DNA of 64,000 bases from positions 806,001 through 870,000 of the forward strand of contig NZ_UHIL01000002.1 of NCBI RefSeq assembly GCF_900460535.1, in the 5' to 3' direction. This DNA is from Vibrio parahaemolyticus. Lineage in GTDB: Bacteria > Pseudomonadota > Gammaproteobacteria > Enterobacterales > Vibrionaceae. The notes beneath the pieces are model-generated. The model saw only the letters and a program-made list of their open reading frames with translations. It had not been told where the DNA came from and searched no databases. Shown here piece by piece: positions 40,924 through 48,778 of the stretch; the stretch's first letter is position 1, and each line of letters starts with the position of its first letter. Both the position numbers and the translations under genes were made by a program.

Positions 40924-42360
40924 TTAACAGACATGCTTGGCTATCAACTTTGCCAGTGTTTGCATCGCGTGACTCCAATCGGTTTCATGACCAAAGTTTG
41001 CCACGCTGAGGCGCACGCAATGTCGATATTGCTCTTGAGTGCCAAATACGGTGCCGGGAAGTAGGCTGATTCTGTGCTTATTGCACGCTTGATACAACGC
41101 ATAACTGTCCGTGTCTTCGGGCAGGCGCAACCAAAGCAAGAACGAGCCTTGCACGGCGTTGATCTGGTACCGATTTTTTAGAGATTCGTATTCATCTAAG
41201 TATTGATGAAGCATCTGGATAAATCGGCGCATGTTGTTTTGATAAACCCGACCCATTCGCGCAGTATGCGTTCGATACTTGCCTGACGTTAGAAACGTTG
41301 CCACGGCTGACTGCATCAGGTTCAAACTGCCCATGTTCTCACACAGTAGATATTGCTCAATTTGATCTCGATATCTCCCCGCCAGCATCCAACCAATTCT
41401 CAAACGCGAATCGAGTGTTTTGGATAACGAATTCACGTAAATCACGCGTTGCTTGTCATCGAGCAAGCTCAAGCTTGGCAACGGCTTATCATAACTTAAC
41501 CCGCCAAACACATCGTCTTCGATAATAGGAACATTGCCGGACGCCAATAGCAATCGCTGGCGCTTTTCTAACGGCATCATGGCACCAGTTGGATTGGTGA
41601 AGTTTGGCGTTACGATGATCGCTTTTATGTCCCATGTCGACATCGCTTTTGCTAAGGCTTCGGGGCACATACCGTCACGTGGGCAACTCGGAATTTCCAC
41701 CACTTTGAGGCCGAGTGATTCGAGCATCAATAAATTACCAAAATAGCAAGGGGACTCCACCGCGACGATATCGCCTTTTTGTGTCGTTGCGCGCAGCGCT
41801 AGGCTAATGGCTTGTTGTGCGCCGTGCGTCACCATGATCTCATCCAACTTGGCTGGCGTGCCCAAATCTTGCGTGATTTTCGCCAGTTGTTTGATTAATA
41901 GGTGATCTCCGGGTGGCAATTGGTAATGGCTCGGTACATGCGTTTGCTGGCGGCTGTGACGGCCAATCTCGGCGTACAAGCTTTTGATCGCGGGGGAATC
42001 AATGTTTGGGTGGGCAGAGCCAGCGGGCAAACGCTCTTGGTATTCAGGATACGTGAGGATTTCTTTACAGATCGAGAGCAAATCCACACGAGTCGGATCC
42101 GGAATTGAGCGAGAGGTCGGCAAGGCGATTTTCACTCGATAACCCGATTTGGGAACCGAGTACACCAAGTTTTGCGCTTCCAGCTCTTGATATGCACGAA
42201 TCACGGTGTTTTTGCTGACGTTTAACTCTTGGCTCAATGAGCGAATGGAGGGCAATCGATCATCCGCTTGATAAACGCCACCATTGATGGCTTGTTTGAG
42301 GTGTTTTTCCACCACGAGGTACTTATTCCCTTCACCGCTTCCCAATAAATCTGTACCCAT
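40924..42360 (-). CDS. MocR-family (GntR-HTH plus aminotransferase) regulator
   Basis: A 478-residue fusion regulator from the ATG at 42360, which has GGAAG seven bases upstream; a GTG at 42381 is an alternative. The N-terminal GntR winged helix (D-D-R-L-P-S-I-R-S-L-S-Q-E-L-N-V-S-K-N-T-V-I-R-A-Y-Q-E-L-E) leads to a fold-type I aminotransferase domain. The PLP lysine is in V-N-S-L-S-K-T-L. Such proteins regulate neighbours and are often transcriptional switches for amino-acid or vitamin B6-linked genes. It is divergent from an EamA transporter gene 92 bases away, its likely target. The gap has CTAAT-TAC-ATTAG at 42400-42412. Confidence 0.87.
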   Translation of the reverse strand: MGTDLLGSGEGNKYLVVEKHLKQAINGGVYQADDRLPSIRSLSQELNVSKNTVIRAYQELEAQNLVYSVPKSGYRVKIALPTSRSIPDPTRVDLLSICKEILTYPEYQERLPAGSAHPNIDSPAIKSLYAEIGRHSRQQTHVPSHYQLPPGDHLLIKQLAKITQDLGTPAKLDEIMVTHGAQQAISLALRATTQKGDIVAVESPCYFGNLLMLESLGLKVVEIPSCPRDGMCPEALAKAMSTWDIKAIIVTPNFTNPTGAMMPLEKRQRLLLASGNVPIIEDDVFGGLSYDKPLPSLSLLDDKQRVIYVNSLSKTLDSRLRIGWMLAGRYRDQIEQYLLCENMGSLNLMQSAVATFLTSGKYRTHTARMGRVYQNNMRRFIQMLHQYLDEYESLKNRYQINAVQGSFLLWLRLPEDTDSYALYQACNKHRISLLPGTVFGTQEQYRHCVRLSVANFGHETDWSHAMQTLAKLIAKHVC

Positions 42361-42452
42361 AAAAACACTTCCATCTGTCACTTTTTGAAAACACTGTACC
42401 TAATTACATTAGCAGTATCTCAAAACATAAAACAAGCGTGAGTGAGACGAAC

Positions 42453-43352
42453 ATGTTAATCCGAGCCATCCCTTTTGTATTTGTCATCCTTTGGGCTTCT
42501 GGATTTGTTGGTGCGCGTTTTGGTTTGCAATATGCCGAGCCAGCGACACTACTTTCTATCCGAATGGCATTCAATGTCCTACTGTTTTTGGTTCTTGTGG
42601 CGGTATTGCGTAGAAGGTTGCCGACAGGGAAAGATTTTTGGCACAGCTGCGTGGTCGGGGCGTTAATCCACGGTTTCTATCTGGGCGGTACTTATTTCGC
42701 TATCGCTTTGGGTATGCCTGCGGGGTTGAGTTCGTTGCTGGTGGGCATTCAGCCGATTTTAACCGCGGCTTTGCTGGTGGCGTTTGTCCGTGAGGAATTT
42801 AAACCCTCGCAATGGTTGGGTTTGGCTCTTGGTTTTGTCGGTATCGCTATGGTATTGATGGGCAAAATGGAGTGGCAATCCGAGCAGCACAAAGTGTTGG
42901 CCATTGGTTTGTGTTTATTGGCTTTGGTTGGTATCACGCTAGGGACGCTGTATCAGAAAAAACATTGCCAACAAGTGGATATGGTTGGTGGTGCGACAGT
43001 GCAATATTTGGCCGCGCTCATCATGTTTCTGCCTGTTGCGATGCTGTTTGAAACCATGCAAGTGCAATGGGAACTGGAGTTCATTTTGACCGTGTTGTGG
43101 TTGGTCGTCGTGCTCTCTTGTGTGGCGATTCTATTGTTGCTGTACATGGTGAGAAATGGGGCGTCTTCGAGTGTGGCGTCTGTGTTTTACCTAGTGCCGC
43201 CAACGACGGCGATTCAAGCTTGGCTCGCGTTTGGAGAGTCGTTTGATTGGATGGGCATTTCTGGCTTTGTCCTAGCGGCTACGGCGGTGTATTTGGTGGT
43301 TAAAAAACCAGATCTGACGATAAAAAAGGCTATCAAAACGGAATATACCTAA
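42453..43352 (+). CDS. EamA/DMT-family transporter
   Basis: A 299-residue membrane protein with ten hydrophobic helices in two EamA repeats. The N-terminal P-F-V-F-V-I-L-W-A-S-G-F-V-G-A-R-F-G-L and the mid-protein G-I-A-M-V-L-M-G motif are typical of drug/metabolite exporters (RhaT/YdcZ-like branch). The GTG at 42438 would extend it by five residues; the ATG at 42453 is chosen on context. It is divergent from the MocR regulator. Substrates for this family are mostly amino acids or related metabolites; none can be assigned here. Confidence 0.82.
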   Translation: MLIRAIPFVFVILWASGFVGARFGLQYAEPATLLSIRMAFNVLLFLVLVAVLRRRLPTGKDFWHSCVVGALIHGFYLGGTYFAIALGMPAGLSSLLVGIQPILTAALLVAFVREEFKPSQWLGLALGFVGIAMVLMGKMEWQSEQHKVLAIGLCLLALVGITLGTLYQKKHCQQVDMVGGATVQYLAALIMFLPVAMLFETMQVQWELEFILTVLWLVVVLSCVAILLLLYMVRNGASSSVASVFYLVPPTTAIQAWLAFGESFDWMGISGFVLAATAVYLVVKKPDLTIKKAIKTEYT

Positions 43353-43419
43353 ATTAGGTAGGGACATTCACGTGCCAGTGAGTACAATTCTGCCTCATCT
43401 TAATCCGTGGAGCAGAGTG

Positions 43420-43707
43420 ATGACGGCAAAGCCAGACCGAATGACCGCGATGCGTAATATCATCGACCAAGTAAAAGCTGAACTACCGATTTACGAACCG
43501 GAAACCTTTGTGTGTGGGCCGGAGGGGCAGTGCATCGGTTGTCCGAAGAAGTTACTGGAAATGGTGGATTCAGAGCTGAGCTATTGGGAATCGGCTATGG
43601 AGCGCGGCATTGTTCCGCAATTCGATGAAATTCGTCGTTTTGGCAAAATGTGCACGAATGTTCGTCGTGGTCTGGTGCGAAATAATGTGCCTTTACTCAA
43701 TAGCTAG
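43420..43707 (+). CDS. Small four-cysteine protein
   Basis: A 95-residue soluble protein. Cysteines 32, 38 and 41 lie in V-C-G-P-E-G-Q-C-I-G-C-P-K-K, with a fourth at 78 (K-M-C-T-N-V-R-R). This C-x5-C-x2-C plus distal C arrangement suggests a bound metal or iron-sulfur cluster. I do not recognise the family. The ATG at 43420 has GGAG at an acceptable distance; an in-frame start at 43372 would add 16 residues not resembling the rest. It follows the EamA gene by 67 bases on the same strand and may be co-transcribed. No redox partner is adjacent. Confidence 0.6.
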   Translation: MTAKPDRMTAMRNIIDQVKAELPIYEPETFVCGPEGQCIGCPKKLLEMVDSELSYWESAMERGIVPQFDEIRRFGKMCTNVRRGLVRNNVPLLNS

Positions 43708-43899
43708 AGAGTAAAAATCTTCTAATATCTGATACATAGCGTCGTTTTGTTGCACTGCTCTTTGGCTGCTGTTCTCAAGTTTGAGTGGTGTTTGTCTCTT
43801 CTTACCCCTTGGGCCTTTAATCGTAAGAAATTGGCGATATATTGGCTCGGTCTCACATGGATGTGGGGCTATTGTCTTGGGCTAGTTGAGATAGGAAAC

Positions 43900-44451
43900 G
43901 TGAAATCAAAGGGATTTACGCTGATGGAAATCACCATAGTGCTCACCACTTTGGCTTTCATCGCATTAGCTGCTTTACCAGTACTACTCGATATTCATCG
44001 CCAAGCATACGCTGCGATGCTGCACAGTTCTCAGTCTTCTTTAGGTACGGCTCTCAAATTCTTCCATGCTCAATCTGTGATTGATAACGCTTACGACCAA
44101 GAGCACGTTCACTACATTGACCGACAAGTCAAAACACGCAAAGGCATGCCAGAAGCCAGCGCCGACAGTATTCGTGCTTTATTAGAAATAGACCTGCCTG
44201 CCAGAGGCTACTCGAAAATTGACGTGCCGTGCAAAGGCAGTGATTTTTGTATCATCGGTCAGCAGCACCCGAACAGCGCTCATTTTGTCGCGATTCCTGA
44301 TTATCAGTTCTTAGATAAATCGGGCTTTGATCGCGTGGTGTACATTTGGCCGCAGGGTTACACATTGGCAGAAGAAGCGTGCTACTTCTACTATGTGAAT
44401 CAAGCCTCGACCGATTCAATTGTTCGAGGGCATGTGACGCAAGGGTGTTAG
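43900..44451 (+). CDS. Orphan prepilin-like protein
   Basis: A 183-residue protein starting at a GTG at 43900. The type III signal is complete: K-S-K-G5 before the cleavage site, then F6-T-L-M-E10-I-T-I-V-L, with glutamate at mature +5, and a hydrophobic helix to about residue 30. This is processed by a prepilin peptidase. The C-terminal part has four cysteines (C-K-G-S-D-F-C, C-Y, and the final C) that could form disulfides. It resembles T2SS/T4P/MSHA minor pseudopilins, but no pilus or secretion genes are nearby. A longer upstream reading frame (from 43747) is discarded because the prepilin signal must be N-terminal. Confidence 0.75.
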   Translation: MKSKGFTLMEITIVLTTLAFIALAALPVLLDIHRQAYAAMLHSSQSSLGTALKFFHAQSVIDNAYDQEHVHYIDRQVKTRKGMPEASADSIRALLEIDLPARGYSKIDVPCKGSDFCIIGQQHPNSAHFVAIPDYQFLDKSGFDRVVYIWPQGYTLAEEACYFYYVNQASTDSIVRGHVTQGC

Positions 44452-44488
44452 TCCCAATTAAGCTTTGTGAAAAACGGTTATCGAGAAT

Positions 44489-45016
44489 CTACAAACCGGG
44501 GTTGTTCGAACGGTGTTGCGCTTTATTCAATACCATTTTTTGACTCATTAAGACCTTGCCATTTGGCAAGATCACTTCCCCAAGCTCTCCCTGATGTTCA
44601 AACCCAAAGCGTTCATACAAAGCAATCGCTGGTGTGTTGGTTTTGTATACGTTGAGTACGATTTGGTCGTAGCCAAACGCCCAACCGCGCGCGATTGCCA
44701 TTGATAATAATTTCCGTCCTAATCCTTTGCCTCGGTAGTTTTTGTCGATGTGAATACCAAGAATACCGACGCGAATGAGTTGCCCGCCTTCGTAACCGCA
44801 CATTTCTGCAGGGAAGATTTCAACGCTGCCGATCAGTTCTTGGCGGTCAAACGCGACAAACTGAGGGATGGATTCGCTCTCAACTCGTTGCAGGATGCTA
44901 CGAAGTGTTGCGTTATCGGGGGCTGGAGAAATCAAAAACTCCCCCTCGGAGTACACCCGATTCCACAGCGCGGTGAAGCGCTCGAGATCGCTCACCTTGA
45001 TGGGTCTGATTTGCAT
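44489..45016 (-). CDS. GNAT acetyltransferase
   Basis: A 175-residue GNAT protein. The acetyl-CoA loop is seen in L-G-I-H-I-D-K-N-Y-R-G-K-G-L-G-R-K-L-L (motif A), followed by N-V-Y-K-T-N-T-P-A-I-A-L-Y-E-R-F-G-F (motif B). The substrate cannot be told; similar proteins acetylate protein N-termini, antibiotics or polyamines. It is the first in a minus-strand run with two HAD/GNAT genes, 29 bases after the HAD gene stop. The convergent prepilin gene ends 37 bases away. Confidence 0.8.
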   Translation of the reverse strand: MQIRPIKVSDLERFTALWNRVYSEGEFLISPAPDNATLRSILQRVESESIPQFVAFDRQELIGSVEIFPAEMCGYEGGQLIRVGILGIHIDKNYRGKGLGRKLLSMAIARGWAFGYDQIVLNVYKTNTPAIALYERFGFEHQGELGEVILPNGKVLMSQKMVLNKAQHRSNNPGL

Positions 45017-45045
45017 TCATCTTCCTTGATTAGTGCAGGTAACGG

Positions 45046-45513
45046 TTAGGGTATAAGCTCAGATAAACAGCGAATTTGATTGGGAATGGGATCGGCTGGT
45101 GCATCAGCGCCCGTTGGGTTAAACCAAATTGTGTTTACGCCCGCTTGCATGGCGGGATAAATGTCTTTGTGAGGTAAATCGCCGACCATGGTTATTTCAC
45201 TCACGTTAACCCCTAACTGTTTTGCGACGGCGAGATAAAACTCAGGTTGGCTTTTAGCGATACCGAGGTTGGCAAAACAAAAATAGCCATTTAAGAATTG
45301 GTCCAAGTCGACGCGGACGAATGCACGTTGAACCTCTTCCATGTTGGAGTCAGACGCGCTGGTCGCAATGTAAATGGGATGATTTTGGGAAAGTACTGCC
45401 AGCGTTTCGGTGGCCTGAGGAACCGTTTCTACGTGTTCCCAATCGCACATTTTTCCTTGTGCGTGAGGGAAATCTACCATCAAGGTGTTCCCCCAATCGA
45501 AAAGATAAATCAT
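45046..45513 (-). CDS. Small HAD hydrolase
   Basis: A 155-residue HAD protein from the ATG at 45513, which has AGGAG eight bases upstream. Motif I is F-D-W-G-N-T-L, with the second aspartate of D-x-D-x-T replaced by glycine-asparagine. Motif II T-S-A-S and motif III M-V-G-D-L-P-H-K-D are present. The missing second aspartate in motif I makes phosphatase activity doubtful, although other HAD members cope with variants. It has no cap domain. A palindromic repeat lies directly upstream at 45529. Substrate unknown. Confidence 0.75.
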   Translation of the reverse strand: MIYLFDWGNTLMVDFPHAQGKMCDWEHVETVPQATETLAVLSQNHPIYIATSASDSNMEEVQRAFVRVDLDQFLNGYFCFANLGIAKSQPEFYLAVAKQLGVNVSEITMVGDLPHKDIYPAMQAGVNTIWFNPTGADAPADPIPNQIRCLSELIP

Positions 45514-45528
45514 GTTCGAATCTCCTTT

Positions 45529-45559
45529 ATACCCAAGCATCTTGAAGTCACTTGGGTAT
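45529..45559. repeat. Palindromic intergenic repeat of Vibrio type
   Basis: Arms ATACCCAAG and CTTGGGTAT flank 13 bases (CATCTTGAAGTCA). I recall similar ATACCCAAG-type palindromes as short dispersed repeats in Vibrio intergenic regions. Only one copy is in this window, so repetition cannot be shown here. Confidence 0.5.
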
Positions 45560-45662
45560 ATCAGTACATCATATCGCCTTTTCTAAAATCGGGGGACAAA
45601 TCGAAGTGATAAATGCGATTTAGTCGGCTTTAGTCGTGAAAAGCGTTTAATTGCCGTTATCG

Positions 45663-46133
45663 TTACAAATGTTTCAGCATAATGCGTGAGTTAGTTTTAA
45701 AACCTTGATTATCGTAAAAACGCTGTGCTGGCTGATTGAATTCCATCACTTCCAATCGAACTTGCGTGGCATTGGCATCGCGCGCCCATTGCTCGCAAGC
45801 TTGGAGCAGTTGACGACCGATTCCTTGCTGTTTTTGCTCTTCATCGACAACGATCGTCCCCACGCGGCAAATTGGGTCTTTGATCAGAAAACTGACGGTG
45901 TCGTTTTGGGTGATCATCGCGGTTAAGAAGCCGAGAATTTGCTGTTCGCGTTCTGCAACCAAAAAGAGCCGCTCTTTGTTCTCAAGTGCTTGCGCAAGAA
46001 ATTCGCGATCAGCTTCTGTAGGCGCAACAAAGGCTTCTGGCGCATTCGCAAAATGCAGTGAATTGATCTGCAAATTAAGCTGAAAAATTCCGTCTAAATC
46101 ATTGGGAGTAGCTTGTCGGATATGGATTTGCAT
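45663..46133 (-). CDS. GNAT acetyltransferase, translationally coupled to SDR
   Basis: A 156-residue GNAT protein from the ATG at 46133. A longer reading from 46190 would overlap the SDR gene. The ribosome site GGAGG lies in the last codons of the SDR gene and the ATG starts one base after the SDR stop, indicating translational coupling. Motif A is I-V-V-D-E-E-Q-K-Q-Q-G-I-G-R-Q-L-L, motif B F-N-Q-P-A-Q-R-F-Y-D-N-Q-G-F. The substrate is unknown. Confidence 0.8.
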   Translation of the reverse strand: MQIHIRQATPNDLDGIFQLNLQINSLHFANAPEAFVAPTEADREFLAQALENKERLFLVAEREQQILGFLTAMITQNDTVSFLIKDPICRVGTIVVDEEQKQQGIGRQLLQACEQWARDANATQVRLEVMEFNQPAQRFYDNQGFKTNSRIMLKHL

Positions 46134-46134
46134 T

Positions 46135-46866
46135 CTATCTGCCTCCAGCAATATCGATAAATGATCCTGTGACATAAGAAGCTTCGTCACTCAGTAGCCA
46201 AGCGATCGCATTCGCCACTTCTTCTACTGTGCCGCCGCGTTTAAGAGGAATTTGAGGGCTCAGTCTATCCACTCGGTTTGGTTCTCCGCCGTCGGCATGC
46301 ATATCGGTATAAATGAAACCAGGTCGAACGCCATTGACGCGAATATTGCGTTCTGCCAACTCCAGCGATAGCCCTTTGGTTAGGGTATCCATCGCGCCTT
46401 TTGATGTGGCGTAATCAACATACTCAAATGGCGCGCCTGAGCGTGACGCTCCAGAGGATACATTCACAATGGCACCGCCCGCACTGAATCGCTTCGCCGC
46501 TTCTCGACAGCAGAGGAAACAACTGACGACATTAGTGTTCATCACAGTTTGGAAGCGCTCCAAGCTGATGTCGGCCAAAGGCGATTGGGTAAACAGCACG
46601 CCCACGTTGTTGACCAAGTGCGTCACTGCACCAAATTCGCGTTCTGTTTCATCAAACAAGGAGAGCACTTGCTGCTCATCGGCTACGTCTGCGGCGATGG
46701 CAATGGCTTTCCCGCCGTTTGCTTGTATTTCTGCTACAACTTGGTCGGCGGCCTCTTGCTGAGTGCGGTAATTAACACAAACGCGATAGCCTTGCTCGGC
46801 CAGCTTTTTCGCGGTTGCGGCTCCAATGCCTCGGCTTGCGCCGGTAACGATGACTACTTTATTCAA
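46135..46866 (-). CDS. Short-chain dehydrogenase/reductase (YgfF-like)
   Basis: A 243-residue classical SDR. The cofactor motif T-G-A-S-R-G-I-G is at residues 8-15, N-N-V-G at about 90, and the catalytic S...Y-x-x-x-K triad in V-N-V-S-S-G and Y-A-T-S-K-G (about residues 138-160). R38-like residues after the second strand (N-Y-R) suggest NADP. It resembles E. coli YgfF, an oxidoreductase of unknown substrate. It is not KduD of the pectin pathway, which has a different N-terminal and catalytic context. It is coupled to the following GNAT gene and lies 9 bases after the preceding GNAT gene. Confidence 0.85.
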   Translation of the reverse strand: MNKVVIVTGASRGIGAATAKKLAEQGYRVCVNYRTQQEAADQVVAEIQANGGKAIAIAADVADEQQVLSLFDETEREFGAVTHLVNNVGVLFTQSPLADISLERFQTVMNTNVVSCFLCCREAAKRFSAGGAIVNVSSGASRSGAPFEYVDYATSKGAMDTLTKGLSLELAERNIRVNGVRPGFIYTDMHADGGEPNRVDRLSPQIPLKRGGTVEEVANAIAWLLSDEASYVTGSFIDIAGGR

Positions 46867-46875
46867 AATACGTCC

Positions 46876-47391
46876 TTATTTTTGTCGCGAGTAGATTTTA
46901 TCGGCGTAGTGTTTGCCACCGATTTGGTATGCGTCTGGAATGACTTGAGAGAGTTCGAAGCCGCATTTTGCGAGTACGCGCTCTGATGCGACATTTCCTT
47001 CGGTCACTGTGGCGGAAAAGCGGCGGATATCGTGCGTGGTTTCTGCCCAGTGCAGCAAAGCCTCAAGTGTTTCTGTGCCGAATTGCTGGCCATGAAACTC
47101 GGGCAGCAGCAAATAGCCTACTTCGGCTTTGTCTTCCTCTAGTACAAAACCCGTGATCCCAATAGGTTGTTGAGTATTTGCATCGAAAATGGTCAAGCAC
47201 AACCAATGGTCACACTCTGGTGTCCAGCTCGCTAAACGAGATTCAAACTTGTCGCGTAACACTCGCTCGTCAGGTTTATCGAAGCAGAGAGCGATGACAC
47301 TAGGCTCGATATGTAAACGCTGAAATAGCGCCCAATCTTCTGCTCTGATCGGGCCCATTTTGGTTCTGGGTGTAGATATGAGAGTCGACAT
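46876..47391 (-). CDS. RimJ-type GNAT acetyltransferase
   Basis: A 171-residue GNAT protein of the RimJ/RimL group. Motif A is E-V-G-Y-L-L-L-P-E-F-H-G-Q-Q-F-G-T-E-T-L, followed by N-V-A-S-E-R-V-L-A-K-C-G-F. The ATG at 47391 has AAGGA five bases upstream, favoured over 47397. These proteins acetylate ribosomal or other protein N-termini or small amines. It heads a minus-strand run with the SDR and second GNAT (gaps 9 and 1 bases), so these three are probably one operon. The 270-base gap to torY upstream holds no other gene. Confidence 0.8.
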   Translation of the reverse strand: MSTLISTPRTKMGPIRAEDWALFQRLHIEPSVIALCFDKPDERVLRDKFESRLASWTPECDHWLCLTIFDANTQQPIGITGFVLEEDKAEVGYLLLPEFHGQQFGTETLEALLHWAETTHDIRRFSATVTEGNVASERVLAKCGFELSQVIPDAYQIGGKHYADKIYSRQK

Positions 47392-47661
47392 GCACATCCT
47401 TAATGCATCGAGTTGAATTGCCAGTCTCTCATTCTCTTAGCTTATTGATCAAACCGTTCAATTTAGAAAAGTGATTTATGTTGTGAATGTCGAATTGTGC
47501 AAAAAATTTGCGTTAGATATGAATTCATGGGAGCTAAATAACGAAATTTCATTCTTGAGACGCAGAGAGCAACACGGTAATGATGTGGATCAAGAGTTAT
47601 CTACCCACAAAGTAGTAATTTGCGACCTATAATTACATTTTATTTGGAAGTGTTGCGAATT

Positions 47662-48756
47662 ATGTCAATAAAAAAACGATATATTGCATTGCTAGTTGCT
47701 GCTGGCGTTGGTGTGGGTTGGTTAACTTTGGGCGGCAGTGCAGCGGTGATGCACTACACGTCTGACACTGAGTTTTGTGTCTCATGCCATTCTATGGAAA
47801 TCCCTTATAAAGAGTATCAAGGCTCAGTTCACTTCAGTAATGCAAAGGGCATTCGCGCGGAATGTTCTGACTGTCATATTCCTCAAGAACCAATGGATTA
47901 CCTGATCACCAAAATTCGTGCGTCGAAAGACATTTACCACGAATTTGTGACTGGCAAGATCGACACGCCAGAGAAATACGAAGCACATCGTAAAGACATG
48001 GCTGAAACTGTATGGGCTCAGTTCCGTGAAAACGATTCAGCGACGTGTCGTTCGTGTCATGATTTCGATGCAATGGAAGAGTTTGAGCAATCACGCGATG
48101 CGGCGAAGATGCATGAATACGCGAAAGCGAACGATCAAACGTGTATCGATTGTCACAAAGGTGTGGCTCACTTTGCACCAGAAGCAGAGTTAGACAGCAA
48201 AGCATTCGAAACGCTGATGAGCTTCACGACGAAGACAGCTGCTAACGCGAAGGTAGTTTACCCAGTAACGACGATTAATATGGGTGAAATGGGTACCATC
48301 AATCCAACAACAAAACTGGAAGTGATGAGCGCGGAAGGCGACAACCGCACTGTTAAGTTGAACGCATTCCAAATGAAAGGTGCAGAACAAGTGCTTTACA
48401 TGGGAGAAGGTCAACGTGCCATCGTAGCAACGCTAACAGAGCAAGGCCAACAAGCGCTTGAAGCTGGTGAATTTGAGGCGGATGTTTACGGCAACAAATG
48501 GCGCTCGGTTTCTCTAACAGGTGCTATTGATTCTCCAGTTGTAGACACGCTTGATCCAGTATGGTCATACGCAGAAGAGTTGGACAACGTTTACTGTGCA
48601 ACTTGTCACGCGAAAATTCCTTCAAATCACTTCACAGTGAATGCATGGGGACCGGTAGCGAAAAGTATGGGTGATCGAACTGATATTTCAGCCGAGAACC
48701 TAGAAATTCTAACCAAGTTCTTCCAGCACCACGCGAAAGATGTGGTTGGTCACTAA
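47662..48756 (+). CDS. torY: TorY-type pentaheme c-type cytochrome
   Basis: A 364-residue NapC/NirT-family cytochrome. One N-terminal membrane helix (about 8-30) anchors it. Five C-x-x-C-H haem sites are visible: C-V-S-C-H, C-S-D-C-H, C-R-S-C-H, C-I-D-C-H and, in the C-terminal extension, C-A-T-C-H. The sequence resembles E. coli TorY more than TorC (K-G-I-R-A-E-C and A-S-K-D-I-Y-H-E-F). It passes electrons from the quinol pool to the periplasmic reductase TorZ, encoded 22 bases downstream. The ATG at 47662 is chosen over an upstream codon at 47620 because it places the signal anchor at the N-terminus. Confidence 0.92.
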   Translation: MSIKKRYIALLVAAGVGVGWLTLGGSAAVMHYTSDTEFCVSCHSMEIPYKEYQGSVHFSNAKGIRAECSDCHIPQEPMDYLITKIRASKDIYHEFVTGKIDTPEKYEAHRKDMAETVWAQFRENDSATCRSCHDFDAMEEFEQSRDAAKMHEYAKANDQTCIDCHKGVAHFAPEAELDSKAFETLMSFTTKTAANAKVVYPVTTINMGEMGTINPTTKLEVMSAEGDNRTVKLNAFQMKGAEQVLYMGEGQRAIVATLTEQGQQALEAGEFEADVYGNKWRSVSLTGAIDSPVVDTLDPVWSYAEELDNVYCATCHAKIPSNHFTVNAWGPVAKSMGDRTDISAENLEILTKFFQHHAKDVVGH

Positions 48757-48778
48757 CGATAAATAGAAGGATAAGATT

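Noticed and set aside
46135..46866. KduD for the pectin pathway
   Set aside because: The SDR here is YgfF-like in sequence, far from the pectin genes, lacks a KdgR-like site, and is coupled to GNAT genes.
47398..47661. TorR or FNR sites before torY
   Set aside because: TTGATCAAACCGTTCAA-type bases look suggestive but do not fit TTGAT-N4-ATCAA or the CTGTTCATAT decamer.
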